Under the pieces are notes generated by a model that made no database searches, had not been told where the DNA came from, and saw only the letters and a list, made by a program, of their open reading frames with translations. 49,195 nt of DNA from a bacterium (GTDB lineage Bacteria > Desulfobacterota > Binatia > HRBIN30 > CADEER01), in contig JAUIGL010000047.1 in NCBI GenBank assembly GCA_030430165.1, forward strand, positions 1 to 49,195, written 5' to 3'. This document shows, one piece after another, positions 8,254 through 16,533 of the stretch. Positions within the stretch are counted from its first letter, which is position 1. Every line of letters starts with the position of its first letter. The translations under genes and the position numbers were made by a program.

Positions 8254-9573
8254 ATGAACTACAAAACGAAAAGCCTGACCATCGCGCTGGCGCTCCTGCT
8301 CGGCGGCGTCCTCGGCTCATCGGTCGCCGAAGCGCGTCACGCCGACCGGCTGAGCTGCCAACCGATCGCGACCTGCAGCGACGCAACCGGCATCGACGCC
8401 GAGCGCTGCCCGCCGGCGCACGCGTGTGTCTGCGTGCCGAGCTGCCCGGAGTGCGACGACTGCGCCACCGAGGTGTGCGTGCCGGTCGAGCTCGCCTGCC
8501 ACAGCGCCTGCGAGTGCCCCGACGGCATGGGTTGTATCGACGGCTACTGCAAAGAGACCAACGCCGCGATCCACTGCTGCGACGACGAGAACTGTCCGGC
8601 CGGCGAACGCTGCCAGACCGCCGACGGGCGCTTCGACATCTGCGAGCGCGAGTGCCGCACCGCATGCGACTGCGACTCCGGCCAGGGTTGCTTCGACGGC
8701 CAATGCATCGACACCGACGTGCCGATCTACTGCTGCGAAAGCGACGTCTGCCCGACCGGACAACGCTGCCAGTCGCGCAACGGAACCTTCGGACAGTGCC
8801 GCGCCGAGCCCGAGTGCCGCACCGCATGCGACTGCGAGCCGGGACTGGGCTGCTTCAACGGCCAGTGCCTCGCCGGCTTCGCACCGGTCTATTGCTGCGA
8901 GGGCGACGTGTGCCCGACCGGCAACCAGTGCCAGCACCGCGACGGGCGCATGGATCGCTGTGAGCGTTCCTGCACCGAGCACGCATGGCTGTGCGACGAA
9001 AACGCCGGGCTCGAGTGCGGCGAAGGCCGCGTTTGCTCCTGCACCGCGAGCTGCCCGAACTGCGAAGACTGCGGCCCCAACGCCTGCGTCCCGCCGAACA
9101 GTCCGACTCCGTATCGCTGCGACGCCGACGGCGGTTGCGCGCGCGACGGCGACAAGTGCATCTGCCTGTCGAGCTGCCCGGAGTGCGACGACTGCGCGCT
9201 CAACGTCTGCGTCCCCGCCTGTGACGACCCCATGTGCGAAAAACGGCTGCGGATGTCGGAACGGCGCATCAACCGCGTCATCGAGAAGACCCGCCCCTGC
9301 CGCGCCGATCAGGAGTGCGTGCGGGTCGAGACCAGCACCGACTGCCAGGGAGACTGCGGCGCCTACGTGAATGCGAAGTACGCGCGCCGCGTGCAGAGCT
9401 TCATCGACCACGTCGACGAGCGCTACTGCAGTACCTACCAGGAAGACGGTTGTCCGTACGCGACGCCCGACTGTCAGCTGACCGTCGGCGCCTGCGTGCG
9501 CGGGCTGTGCACCGGGGTCCCCCCGACCGAGCCCAACCCGCTTCCCTTCGAACCGGCGCAACCGCTCCGCTGA
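8254..9573 (+). CDS. Exported cysteine-rich modular protein
   Basis: 439 residues with a clear signal peptide (cleavage near AEA-RH, residue 27). Two types of Cys module alternate. The large module occurs three times in tandem (52, 54 and 52 residues) with ten cysteines at identical spacing (gaps of 3, 1, 5, 4, 8, 0, 4, 5 and 9 residues); its core is RTACDC, GCFDGQC and YCCE.DVCPTG. A shorter module (SCPECDDC ending in CVP) occurs before the tandem block and twice after it. A C-terminal segment with further Cys (TDCQGDCGAY, CSTYQEDGC) follows a charged helix. Extracellular, disulphide-stabilised repeats of this kind are typical of binding or adhesion proteins, but the ligand is unknown. It resembles the Cys-rich scaffolds of deltaproteobacteria only in general style. 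Confidence 0.75.
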   Translation: MNYKTKSLTIALALLLGGVLGSSVAEARHADRLSCQPIATCSDATGIDAERCPPAHACVCVPSCPECDDCATEVCVPVELACHSACECPDGMGCIDGYCKETNAAIHCCDDENCPAGERCQTADGRFDICERECRTACDCDSGQGCFDGQCIDTDVPIYCCESDVCPTGQRCQSRNGTFGQCRAEPECRTACDCEPGLGCFNGQCLAGFAPVYCCEGDVCPTGNQCQHRDGRMDRCERSCTEHAWLCDENAGLECGEGRVCSCTASCPNCEDCGPNACVPPNSPTPYRCDADGGCARDGDKCICLSSCPECDDCALNVCVPACDDPMCEKRLRMSERRINRVIEKTRPCRADQECVRVETSTDCQGDCGAYVNAKYARRVQSFIDHVDERYCSTYQEDGCPYATPDCQLTVGACVRGLCTGVPPTEPNPLPFEPAQPLR

Positions 9574-9583
9574 CGACGATCGC

Positions 9584-9618
9584 TCGCCGGGGCCCCGCCA
9601 TTGCGCGGGCCCCGGCGA
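9584..9618. terminator. Bidirectional terminator hairpin between convergent genes
   Basis: A perfect 12 bp inverted repeat (TCGCCGGGGCCC and its complement) with an 11-base loop lies exactly between the stop at 9573 and the AsmA gene stop at 9624. There is no T tract, so it would act as a strong hairpin stop rather than a classical intrinsic terminator. Confidence 0.6.
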
Positions 9619-9623
9619 CCAGC

Positions 9624-12089
9624 TCAGTCGCCGCCGAGCAGACCCTCGAGGCCCTTCTGGATCAGCTTGCCCGCCGCCTCGGCCGCGTCGTTCTGCGAGC
9701 TGGCGCCGTCCTTTCCAGGGGTATCTGAGGGCTTCTTCTTGCTCCCGCCGAGCAGCTTGTCGAGCCCTTTGCCGACCCCTTCGCTCACCAGCGCAGCCGA
9801 CAACCGCGAAGCGATCCAGGTGGTGTCGGGCTTCGGTTTGACGTCGGGCAAGCGGCCGCCGATCTTGATCGGAATCCGCAGGCGCCCGCCGTCCTGCAGG
9901 TACTTGGTTTCCTTGACGCTGCGTTGCAGGTCGGCGGTGAGTTGCTCCGAGGCGACGAAGCTGGCGCCGATGTCGACGACGCCGTCGAAGGCGGTATAGC
10001 CCTTGCCGTCGATCCGGTAGTCGCGCGCCGCGATCACCATCTCCTCGAGGTTGGCGCGGCCGCCACCGACGTCGAGCTGCGCCTGGATGCTCTCGAAGAC
10101 CGTGTCCGTCGTGTCGAAGATCAAGGGATACTTCTTGCGCAGGTCGCCGCCGACCAACTGGCTCAAGCCGGCCACGCCGGTTACCGAGCTGAGAACCCCT
10201 TCGGCGAGATTGAAGTCGCGCAGCACGCCGTCTTCGACCGCCACCTTGCCGTCGCCCGTCATCGACTGGGTGATCGCCTCGCGCTCCTTTCCCGCCCCGC
10301 GCAAGCTGAGGTCGCCGTTGAGGCGTCCCGTCATGTTCAAAGTCGAGGTGAGATCGAGATAGGCGACGATGCGGGCGACGTCGAGGTTCTTGAGCCGACC
10401 GCGGAACGAGAACTGCGGGTCGTCGACGTCGAAGGTCGCCGCACCGCTGACGGCGCCGTCGAAAGCGCGGACCGAGAGTTGGCGCAGGCTCGCTTCGCCG
10501 TCGTTGAAGCCGACCTCGGCGTCGAAGCTGGCGTAGTCGACGTCGCGAACCGAACCGGCATCCGATCGCAGCGTCGCGCGAAAGCTCGGCTTGCCGGCGG
10601 CCGACTGCAGCGAGCCGCGCAGCTTGACCGATTCCATGCGCTCTTCCTTCGCGATTCCGTCACCACCGAAGCCGAGCGCGGCCAGGCCCAGCTTTTCGGC
10701 GGAGACCTCGAAGCGCGCCGCCAGATTGGCGAGGCTGCTCACCGTCGCCGACAAGGTCACCGGCTCGCCGGCGACCAGGAAGCTGGTCGCCGGCACCTCG
10801 ATGCGGTCGCCGTCGAGGGCGACGTCGGTGGTCAGGCCGGAGATCTCGATCCCGCCACCGGGCTGCACCAGGCGAACCTCGCGAAGACCGAGCTTGCCGC
10901 GCAGATTCGGCAGTCCCTTACCGGCCGCACCAGTCGCGCGCAGGTCGACCGACAGCGCGCCGCCGACGTCGACGCCCTCGGCCATCGGAAACATTTCGCC
11001 CCATCCCGCCAGCGGCACCTGGTCGCCTTGGATCGAAAAATCAAAGGGCTTGGCCCCGGCGGTGCCGATCTTCCCGCTTCCCTTCAAGGAAGCTTTGGCG
11101 ATACCGATCTCGAGATCCGAGAGCTCGAGGTTGTCTGCCGAGCGCGCCACCGCCGCCGACACCGACAACCGGTCGCCCGCCTGCTTGCGAAACATCTCGC
11201 CGAAGCGCAACGCCGCGTCGGTGACGTCGAGGCCGACGCGCACCTCCGGTGTCGCCACCCGACCACCGACCTCGGCGCGGATTGAAATCGGATCGGGCGA
11301 GGAGAGCTCGGGCGGAATCGCGTCGCCGACGAGGGCGAGCTTCTTCGCCTCGTCGATGACCACCGGACCGATCTCGACCGAAACCTCGAGCGGTGCCTTG
11401 GGCACATCACCCGGACTCACCAGCGGGCCGACGCTGCCCTCGACCCGGAAGTTCTGCGACGTGGCGCCCAACAGCGCGGCGGCGAGGTCGATGCCCACCG
11501 GCTCCTCGAAGCCGACGTTGGAAGCCGAAAAATCGAGCTGCTCGATCACCAACTCGGCCGGCGGCGACGAAGTGCGATCGACGAAGTCGACGCGGCCGTC
11601 GCGAATGTCGAGCACCGAGATGACCAACGGCAGCGTTTCCGCCGTCTTGCCTGCACCGTCGCTCCCTGGCACGGGCTCGGTCCCGGCCTGCTTGCCGCGT
11701 GCGCCGGCGAGGGTCTCGAAGTTGAAACCTTCGGCGCGGCGGACGACGCGCAGCTGCGGCTCGACCAGCACGATGCGCTCGATTTCGTAGTTGCCGCGCA
11801 GCGCCGGAAGAATCTTGATGACGACGTTGGCCTCGCCGACGCGAACGAAGTCGCCGTCGGAATAGGCCGGATCGTCGGCAATCGAGAAGTCTTCGAGGCC
11901 AGCGCCGAGACCGCCGCGGAACGACACCCCGATATCGCCGAAGCGAACTTCACGGCCCACCGCCTGCGAGGCCCGCTCGGCCAGCCACTCGCGGTTGTCA
12001 CGCAAGAATGCGTCGAAGCGCGACAGGGCAAACGCCACGCCACCCGCGATCACCAGCAATACGACGACAGCGATTACGACTTTACGCAT
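9624..12089 (-). CDS. AsmA family protein (TamB/AsmA-like bridge protein)
   Basis: 821 residues. A single N-terminal membrane helix (VVIAVVVLLVIAGGVAFAL, about 4-23) is followed by the typical AsmA opening: FDAFLRDNREWLAERASQAVGREVRFGDIGVSF. A long beta-rich body follows with repeated 'LRGKLGL', 'VSLDGD.IEV' type strands. The C-terminal AsmA_2-like region (about 560-770) has LTSTLNMTGRLNGDLSLRG, VEDGVLRDFNLAEGVL and YRIDGKGYTAFDGVVD. Family members are anchored in the inner membrane and span the periplasm, supporting outer-membrane lipid or protein transport. Which cargo this one handles is unknown. A short Lys/Ser/Gly tail ends in GLEGLLGGD. It is divergent from the crcB pair. Confidence 0.85.
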   Translation of the reverse strand: MRKVVIAVVVLLVIAGGVAFALSRFDAFLRDNREWLAERASQAVGREVRFGDIGVSFRGGLGAGLEDFSIADDPAYSDGDFVRVGEANVVIKILPALRGNYEIERIVLVEPQLRVVRRAEGFNFETLAGARGKQAGTEPVPGSDGAGKTAETLPLVISVLDIRDGRVDFVDRTSSPPAELVIEQLDFSASNVGFEEPVGIDLAAALLGATSQNFRVEGSVGPLVSPGDVPKAPLEVSVEIGPVVIDEAKKLALVGDAIPPELSSPDPISIRAEVGGRVATPEVRVGLDVTDAALRFGEMFRKQAGDRLSVSAAVARSADNLELSDLEIGIAKASLKGSGKIGTAGAKPFDFSIQGDQVPLAGWGEMFPMAEGVDVGGALSVDLRATGAAGKGLPNLRGKLGLREVRLVQPGGGIEISGLTTDVALDGDRIEVPATSFLVAGEPVTLSATVSSLANLAARFEVSAEKLGLAALGFGGDGIAKEERMESVKLRGSLQSAAGKPSFRATLRSDAGSVRDVDYASFDAEVGFNDGEASLRQLSVRAFDGAVSGAATFDVDDPQFSFRGRLKNLDVARIVAYLDLTSTLNMTGRLNGDLSLRGAGKEREAITQSMTGDGKVAVEDGVLRDFNLAEGVLSSVTGVAGLSQLVGGDLRKKYPLIFDTTDTVFESIQAQLDVGGGRANLEEMVIAARDYRIDGKGYTAFDGVVDIGASFVASEQLTADLQRSVKETKYLQDGGRLRIPIKIGGRLPDVKPKPDTTWIASRLSAALVSEGVGKGLDKLLGGSKKKPSDTPGKDGASSQNDAAEAAGKLIQKGLEGLLGGD

Positions 12090-12299
12090 GCACGCTCACT
12101 CCACGGTCCCTTTGCGGAACCAAAGCATCTTTCTCAGTAGGTACGAACTTCCCGGATCTCGGGAACCGCCACTTCGACGACTCTCATCCACACGCGCGGC
12201 CGCCCGCCGCTTGACGCCGCGCCGCAATTCCCGTCCTGTGGCCGACGAAATTCGCGACATCAAGCCTCGATCAGCCCGAGCCCCCACCATACGTGTCCC

Positions 12300-12752
12300 A
12301 TGCCGCACCCGCCACCAGCCAAGGGAGAGACGCAACCACCCGGCGATCGCGCGAGCGACGACCCGCCGCTGCCGGTAAGCGAAATCCTCCTTGATTACCT
12401 GGCAATCGCCCTCGGCGGCGCACTCGGCGCGACGATCCGCTTCGCAACCGCTGCCCTGCTGCCAACCGCCGCCGGTGGTTGGCCCTGGGCAACCTTCGCC
12501 GTCAACCTGCTCGGCGCTCTCCTGCTCGGCGCCATTGCCGGCGTCGGCCGCCACACCACGCGGCCACTGCTGTTTCTGACGGTCGGATTCCTCGGCTCGC
12601 TGACGACCTTCTCCACCCTCGCCCACGAGCTCGCGACGCGCGCCAGCTTCGCCGTCGCTCTGGCCTACGGTCTCGCCACACTGTCACTCGGAATCGCCGC
12701 CGCCTGGCTCGGACACGCGATCATCCACGCCCGGCTCGGCAACGACCCATGA
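12300..12752 (+). CDS. crcB: Fluoride efflux channel CrcB/Fluc, first of an overlapping pair
   Basis: Small membrane protein of the Fluc family, which exports F- passively. 150 residues, longer than usual because of a 30-residue Pro/Asp-rich N-terminus; no later in-frame ATG or GTG precedes the first helix. Family motifs are present: GGALGATIRF, the channel Asn in FAVNLLGALLLG, and the GFLGSLTTFSTL segment that contains the fluoride-coordinating Phe region. Four transmembrane stretches can be drawn. It overlaps the second crcB by 4 bases (ATGA). Two adjacent crcB genes often encode a heterodimeric channel in other bacteria. I found no convincing fluoride riboswitch upstream. Confidence 0.88.
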   Translation: MPHPPPAKGETQPPGDRASDDPPLPVSEILLDYLAIALGGALGATIRFATAALLPTAAGGWPWATFAVNLLGALLLGAIAGVGRHTTRPLLFLTVGFLGSLTTFSTLAHELATRASFAVALAYGLATLSLGIAAAWLGHAIIHARLGNDP

Positions 12753-13108
12753 TCCCCGCGATCGCCGCAGTCGCCTTCGGCGGCGCCATCGGCGCCTGCC
12801 TGCGCACCGCCATCACCCACCTGGTCGAGGTCACAGCGGGTCGCCGCTTCCCGCACGCGTTGTACGTGGTGAACGCGCTGGGCTCCTTCCTGCTCGGCTT
12901 CTTCCTCGGCGCCTTCGACGCCGCCGCCCACCCCTTCCTGGTAAGCGGCCTGTGCGGCGCCCTGACAACATTCTCCACCTTCGCCCACGCCACGGTCGAG
13001 CTGATCCGCGCCGGTCGAACCGGAGCAGCGCTGGCGCATGTAGGGCTCAACCTCGGCGGCAGCCTGGTCGCGGTTGTCATGGGATTGGGGCTTGGGGGGA
13101 ATTTTTAG
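12749..13108 (+). CDS. crcB: Fluoride efflux channel CrcB/Fluc, second of an overlapping pair
   Basis: 119 residues, a normal Fluc length. Motifs: GGAIGACLRT, YVVNALGSFLLG with the conserved Asn, and GLCGALTTFSTF, followed by a fourth helix rich in Gly/Val. The ATG overlaps the TGA of the first crcB. Only a minority of residues match its partner, so the two are diverged and could be the two subunits of an antiparallel heterodimer. The stop codon TAG lies at the very edge of a dispersed repeat (13107-13253), so the last codons (GLGGNF) may have been shaped by repeat insertion. Confidence 0.88.
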   Translation: MIPAIAAVAFGGAIGACLRTAITHLVEVTAGRRFPHALYVVNALGSFLLGFFLGAFDAAAHPFLVSGLCGALTTFSTFAHATVELIRAGRTGAALAHVGLNLGGSLVAVVMGLGLGGNF

Positions 13109-13253
13109 CCGCAGATGAACGCTGACCAACGCTGATTGGACTCCTGGGGAATTTTCACACGGGTGAACACGGATGAGCACGGAGAGCTACGGAGCCAAAA
13201 GCGAGGGCGGCATCCAAAAACAAATCAGCGTTGATCTGCGGGCATCCGCGGCT
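13107..13253 (+). repeat. GxxExxY-associated dispersed repeat, copy A
   Basis: About 147 bp starting at AGCCGCAGATGAACGCTGA. It contains the core ACACGGGTGAACACGGATG, a GGAGCCAAAAGCG segment, CATCCAAAAACAAATCAGCG, and ends in ATCTGCGGGC with CCGCGGCT. It is matched over its length by the inverted copy at 14459-14609, and the ends of one copy are themselves roughly inverted (AGCCGCAGAT versus ATCTGCGG). It begins inside the crcB stop codon. Confidence 0.75.
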
Positions 13254-13323
13254 GGATTTTTTTGACGACTCCGCCTCCCGGGAGTGACGCTCAAGCTGTC
13301 GGGTGGTAAGGCCGCTTTGGCTC

Positions 13324-14319
13324 ATGGAGACGGCTACGACGGGCTTGGGACTGTTGGCGGCCCTCGGGTTGATGACCGCGGGCGCGGAGGCAGTCGTGCG
13401 CGGGGCGTCCGGGTTGGCTTTTCGTCTCGGCCTCTCGTCACTCTTCGTTGGCTTGACGGTGGTGGCAATCGGCACGTCCTCGCCGGAGTTGGCGTCCAGT
13501 GTGCTCGCCGCGCTCCGCGGAAGCCCGGACGTCGCCGTCGGAAACGTCGTCGGCTCCAACATCTTCAACGTTTGCGTGATCCTCGGGCTCGCAGCGCTGA
13601 TCAAGCCCATCGCCGTGAGCTTCTCTGCGATCCGCCAGGACGTCCTGGTCGCCTGCGCCGCGGCGACTCTGCCCTGGCTCGCGGTGCCGTTCGACGGCTC
13701 CCTGCCGCGCTGGATCGGCGCCGCGATGCTCTTGGCCCTGGCAGCCTATACCTACACCGCGTTTCGCGCAGGACAGCGCGCCGCCGACGAGGAGGTGCAT
13801 TTGGCTGAGCGGGAGCTCGAGAATACGCCCGGCATCGGCAACCCCGTGACGCCCTCGTCGAGCCTGTGGCCAGCCCTTCGCGATGCAGGATTGGTCGTAG
13901 CGGGTCTGCTGTTCCTGGTTCTCGGAGCGAGCTGGTTCGTCAGCTCCGCGATCACCGTTGCTCGCGGGCTCGGGATCTCCGAGCTGGTGATCGGCCTCAC
14001 CGTAGTCGCCGCGGGCACGTCCATGCCGGAGCTCCTCACGTCTACGGTTGCCGCCATCCGCGGCCAGGCAGACATCGCGGTCGGAAACGTCGTCGGATCG
14101 AACATCTTCAACATCCTCGGCGTGCTCGGCGCGACGGCCCTGATCTCCCCGCAAGCCGTTTCGCCGCAGATCCTCACTTTGGACACTCCGGTAATGCTGG
14201 CCGCCAGCCTCGCACTCCTGCCCATCGTCAGAACCGGCGGCCGCATATCGCGTGCGGAAGGGGCATTCTTGCTGACCAGCTACGTGGTCTACGTCGGCGT
14301 GCTCGTGAAGACTTCCTGA
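13324..14319 (+). CDS. Calcium/sodium (cation/Ca2+) antiporter, YrbG-like
   Basis: CaCA-superfamily inner-membrane exchanger, 331 residues, about ten membrane segments. Both alpha-repeats are intact and nearly identical: GLTVVAIGTSSPELASS with GNVVGSNIFNVC in the first half, and GLTVVAAGTSMPELLTS with GNVVGSNIFNIL in the second. These carry the ion-binding Glu of GTS.PE. A hydrophilic loop rich in Glu (about 155-185) separates the halves. ATG 13324 is preferred over the GTG at 13303 because the first helix starts there. The gene stands alone between repeat copies A and B/C, so it may have arrived or been shuffled with them. Its nearness to fluoride channels may be coincidental. Confidence 0.9.
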   Translation: METATTGLGLLAALGLMTAGAEAVVRGASGLAFRLGLSSLFVGLTVVAIGTSSPELASSVLAALRGSPDVAVGNVVGSNIFNVCVILGLAALIKPIAVSFSAIRQDVLVACAAATLPWLAVPFDGSLPRWIGAAMLLALAAYTYTAFRAGQRAADEEVHLAERELENTPGIGNPVTPSSSLWPALRDAGLVVAGLLFLVLGASWFVSSAITVARGLGISELVIGLTVVAAGTSMPELLTSTVAAIRGQADIAVGNVVGSNIFNILGVLGATALISPQAVSPQILTLDTPVMLAASLALLPIVRTGGRISRAEGAFLLTSYVVYVGVLVKTS

Positions 14320-14458
14320 AGGACTTGGGGGAGGCAGTTTCTTTAGCCGCAGATGGACGCAGATGAACGCTGATTGGATCCCCGGGGACAGTTTCTACAC
14401 GGGTGAACACGGATGGACACGGTTGCTCCTCTGGGAGGCGGGGTCTCTTAAGAGAACT
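14320..14458 (+). repeat. GxxExxY-associated dispersed repeat, copy B (partial)
   Basis: The intergenic stretch after the antiporter. From about 14344 it reads AGCCGCAGATGGACGCAGAT, AACGCTGATTGGATCC and the core ACACGGGTGAACACGGATGG, then diverges into CTCCTCTGGGAGGCGGGGTC. It is in the same orientation as copy A and directly abuts the inverted copy C. No gene is visible here. Confidence 0.7.
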
Positions 14459-14609
14459 AGCCGCAGATGGACGCTGACTAACGCTGATTTGTTTTTGGAT
14501 ACCGCCCTCCGCTTTTGGCTCCGCAACTCTCCGTGCTCATCCGTGTTCACCCGTGTAAAATGTACGTTCCAGGGATCCAATCAGCGTTCATCTGCGTCCA
14601 TCTGCGGCC
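14459..14609 (-). repeat. GxxExxY-associated dispersed repeat, copy C (inverted relative to A)
   Basis: The reverse complement reproduces copy A almost block for block: CCGCAGATGGACGCAGATGA, GCTGATTGGATCC, ACACGGGTGAACACGGATGA, GGAGCCAAAAGCGGAGGG, ATCCAAAAACAAATCAGCG. It ends 16 bases before the radC stop codon, so radC transcription runs into it. Confidence 0.75.
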
Positions 14610-14625
14610 AAAAAAATCCCTCGCT

Positions 14626-15306
14626 TCACCAATACCCATCATCAACGAAGCTGACGTAGCGGCCGCGGCCGATGACCAGGTGGTCGAGCACGCGCACGCC
14701 GATCAGGTCGCCGACCTCGCGCAGGCGCCGGGTGATCTCGAGGTCTTCGCGGCTCGGCGTCGGGTCTCCGCTCGGGTGGTTGTGGACGAAGATCACCGCC
14801 GCCGCCGACTCGCGGATGACCGGCAAGAAGACCTCGCGCGGATGGACGATGCTCGAAGTCAGCGATCCCTGTGACACGCGCACGTCGCGGATCTTGCGGT
14901 GCTTGTTGTCGAGCAACACCGCGTAGAAGTGCTCGCAACGCTCACCGGCCAGGCGCTCGCGGAAATGCGCGTAGACATCGTAGCTGCTGCGAAACGCCGC
15001 TCCCGGCTCGAACTCTTCTTCACCGAAGCGCTTGGCGAGCTCGAGCAGAGCGATCACCTCGATCGCCTTGACCGGGCCCACCCCGCGCAGCTCGCACAGG
15101 TCGGCGATGCCGAACCCGGCCAGGCGGCGCAGGCTGCCACCCGCCGCCGCGATGACCCGGCGCGCCTGTGCCAGCGCCCCCTCCCCGGCAACGCCGCTGC
15201 GCAGCAGGATCGCCAGCAGCTCGGCCACCGACAGCGCGGCGGCGCCGTCGCGCAACAGCTTCTCGCGCGGCCGTTCGTCGGCCGGCAGGGACTTGATCGA
15301 CTCCAC
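14626..15306 (-). CDS. radC: RadC family JAB/MPN-domain protein
   Basis: 226 residues, standard RadC length. An N-terminal helix-hairpin-helix region includes LPADERPREKLL at the start and ELRGVGPVKA near 73-82. The C-terminal JAMM metalloprotease fold carries the complete zinc motif: H175, H177, S185 and D188 in HNHPSGDPTPSREDLE. RadC's role in DNA repair is no longer accepted and its biochemical activity is unknown. The start codon is GTG (15304-15306). A TATAAG hexamer on the minus strand at 15317-15322 would place a transcript start only a few bases before this GTG, so the message could be nearly leaderless. The 3' end abuts repeat copy C. Confidence 0.93.
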   Translation of the reverse strand: MESIKSLPADERPREKLLRDGAAALSVAELLAILLRSGVAGEGALAQARRVIAAAGGSLRRLAGFGIADLCELRGVGPVKAIEVIALLELAKRFGEEEFEPGAAFRSSYDVYAHFRERLAGERCEHFYAVLLDNKHRKIRDVRVSQGSLTSSIVHPREVFLPVIRESAAAVIFVHNHPSGDPTPSREDLEITRRLREVGDLIGVRVLDHLVIGRGRYVSFVDDGYW

Positions 15307-15366
15307 AAAGTAGATACTTATACGCTATCCACTTTGGATACAAGCAAGCCAGCAGGCCGGCGCCCT

Positions 15367-16533
15367 TCAGACGCCGATCAGCAAGCCGCGCAGGTACTCG
15401 CCCTCGCCGTGGGCGATGGCAACCGGGTGATCGATCCCGGGACCGAGCTTGGCCAGGACTCGCGCCGGCCGCCGCGCCGCTGCCGCGGCGTCGGTGACGG
15501 CGCGGCGAAACGCTTCGTCGTCGACGTGTTGCGAGCAAGTGAAGGTCAGCAGCCGCCCGCCCTCTTCGAGGCGGCGGATCGCCCACAGGTTGAGGTCGCG
15601 ATAGGCGCGCAGGCCGTGGCGCAGGTCGTTGCGGCGACGCACCAGCGGTGGCGGATCGAGCACGGCGATGTCGAAGGTCTCGTCGGTAGCGCGCAGATAG
15701 TCGGCGACCTTGGCCCGGGTCAGCTCGCAATGCACCGCCAAGCCGTCGTTGGCGGCGAGGGTTCGCTCGGCGAGGCTCAACGCGTCGCGCGAGCTGTCGA
15801 CCGCGACCACACGAGCGGCTCCGCCGGCCGCAGCGTTGGCGGCAAAGCCGCCCGAATAGCAGAACGCATCGAGCACCCGGCGACCGCTCGCCGACTGGTG
15901 CACCAGCAGGCGGTTGTCGCGCTGGTCGCAGAAGTACCCGGTCTTCTGCCCGCGGCCGGGCGCGGCGGCCACGCGCAGACCATTCTCCTCGAGGACCATT
16001 TGCTCCGGCACCTCGCCAAAGACGATCTCGTCACGATCCGCCAGTCCCTCGGCCTTGCGCACCGATCCGCGACTCTGATCGATCAGAGCGGCCGGTCGAA
16101 GGGTGTTCCGCAGAGCGTCGACGAGAAGATCGCGCAGACGGTCCGCTCCCGCGGTCAGACACTGCAGCACCAACACATCGCCGAAGCGATCGACGACGAA
16201 TCCGGGCAGAAAATCGCCCTCTCCGTTGATCAGTCGGTAGACGTTGGTCGCCGTCTGCTCCAGCGGCGTCCGCAACTCGAGCGCGCGCCGGACGCGCGCT
16301 TCGAAGAACGCTCGGTCGAGCTCGACGGCGCCGGCGGCGACCACGCGCCCGGCGATGGCGCAGCGCGGGTTGACGTATCCGGTGCCGAGGATCTCGCCGT
16401 CCGCCGCGCGAAAACGCGCCGGACTCCCCGCCGGGGTCTGCGGGTCGAGATCGCGCAACGCGCCGGAAAACACCCAGGGATGGCCGCGCCGCAGCTGCTT
16501 GTCGCGGCCCGGCTTGAGAGTCAGCTCGATCAT
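15367..16533 (-). CDS. Class I rRNA methyltransferase, RlmI-like (PUA domain plus SAM fold)
   Basis: 388 residues from the ATG at 16533; the open frame continues upstream only through repeat DNA. The N-terminal PUA-type domain has LKPGRDKQLRRGHPWVFSGAL and GTGYVNPR. The SAM-binding Rossmann fold follows: the QKTGYFCDQRDNR segment, VLDAFCYSGGFAANAAAGGA (motif I), VDSSRDAL and FDIAVLDPPPLVRR (motif IV), and LTFTCSQHV with the candidate catalytic Cys. RlmI methylates C1962 of 23S rRNA at C5; this assignment rests on architecture and could be a sister enzyme. DPPPLV replaces the usual DPPKF. It lies downstream of repeat R1. Confidence 0.85.
   Translation of the reverse strand: MIELTLKPGRDKQLRRGHPWVFSGALRDLDPQTPAGSPARFRAADGEILGTGYVNPRCAIAGRVVAAGAVELDRAFFEARVRRALELRTPLEQTATNVYRLINGEGDFLPGFVVDRFGDVLVLQCLTAGADRLRDLLVDALRNTLRPAALIDQSRGSVRKAEGLADRDEIVFGEVPEQMVLEENGLRVAAAPGRGQKTGYFCDQRDNRLLVHQSASGRRVLDAFCYSGGFAANAAAGGAARVVAVDSSRDALSLAERTLAANDGLAVHCELTRAKVADYLRATDETFDIAVLDPPPLVRRRNDLRHGLRAYRDLNLWAIRRLEEGGRLLTFTCSQHVDDEAFRRAVTDAAAAARRPARVLAKLGPGIDHPVAIAHGEGEYLRGLLIGV

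Noticed and set aside
8317-9561. A 414-residue open frame opposite the Cys-rich gene
   Set aside because: It is the complement of a Cys-rich (TGC/TGT-rich) coding sequence and has a repetitive Ala/Val/Gly content without any domain.
12090-12299. A fluoride (crcB) riboswitch before the crcB pair
   Set aside because: No conserved aptamer core (GGNGATGG and the pseudoknot partners) could be read in the 210-base leader; only a small TTCCCG/CGGGAA hairpin is present.
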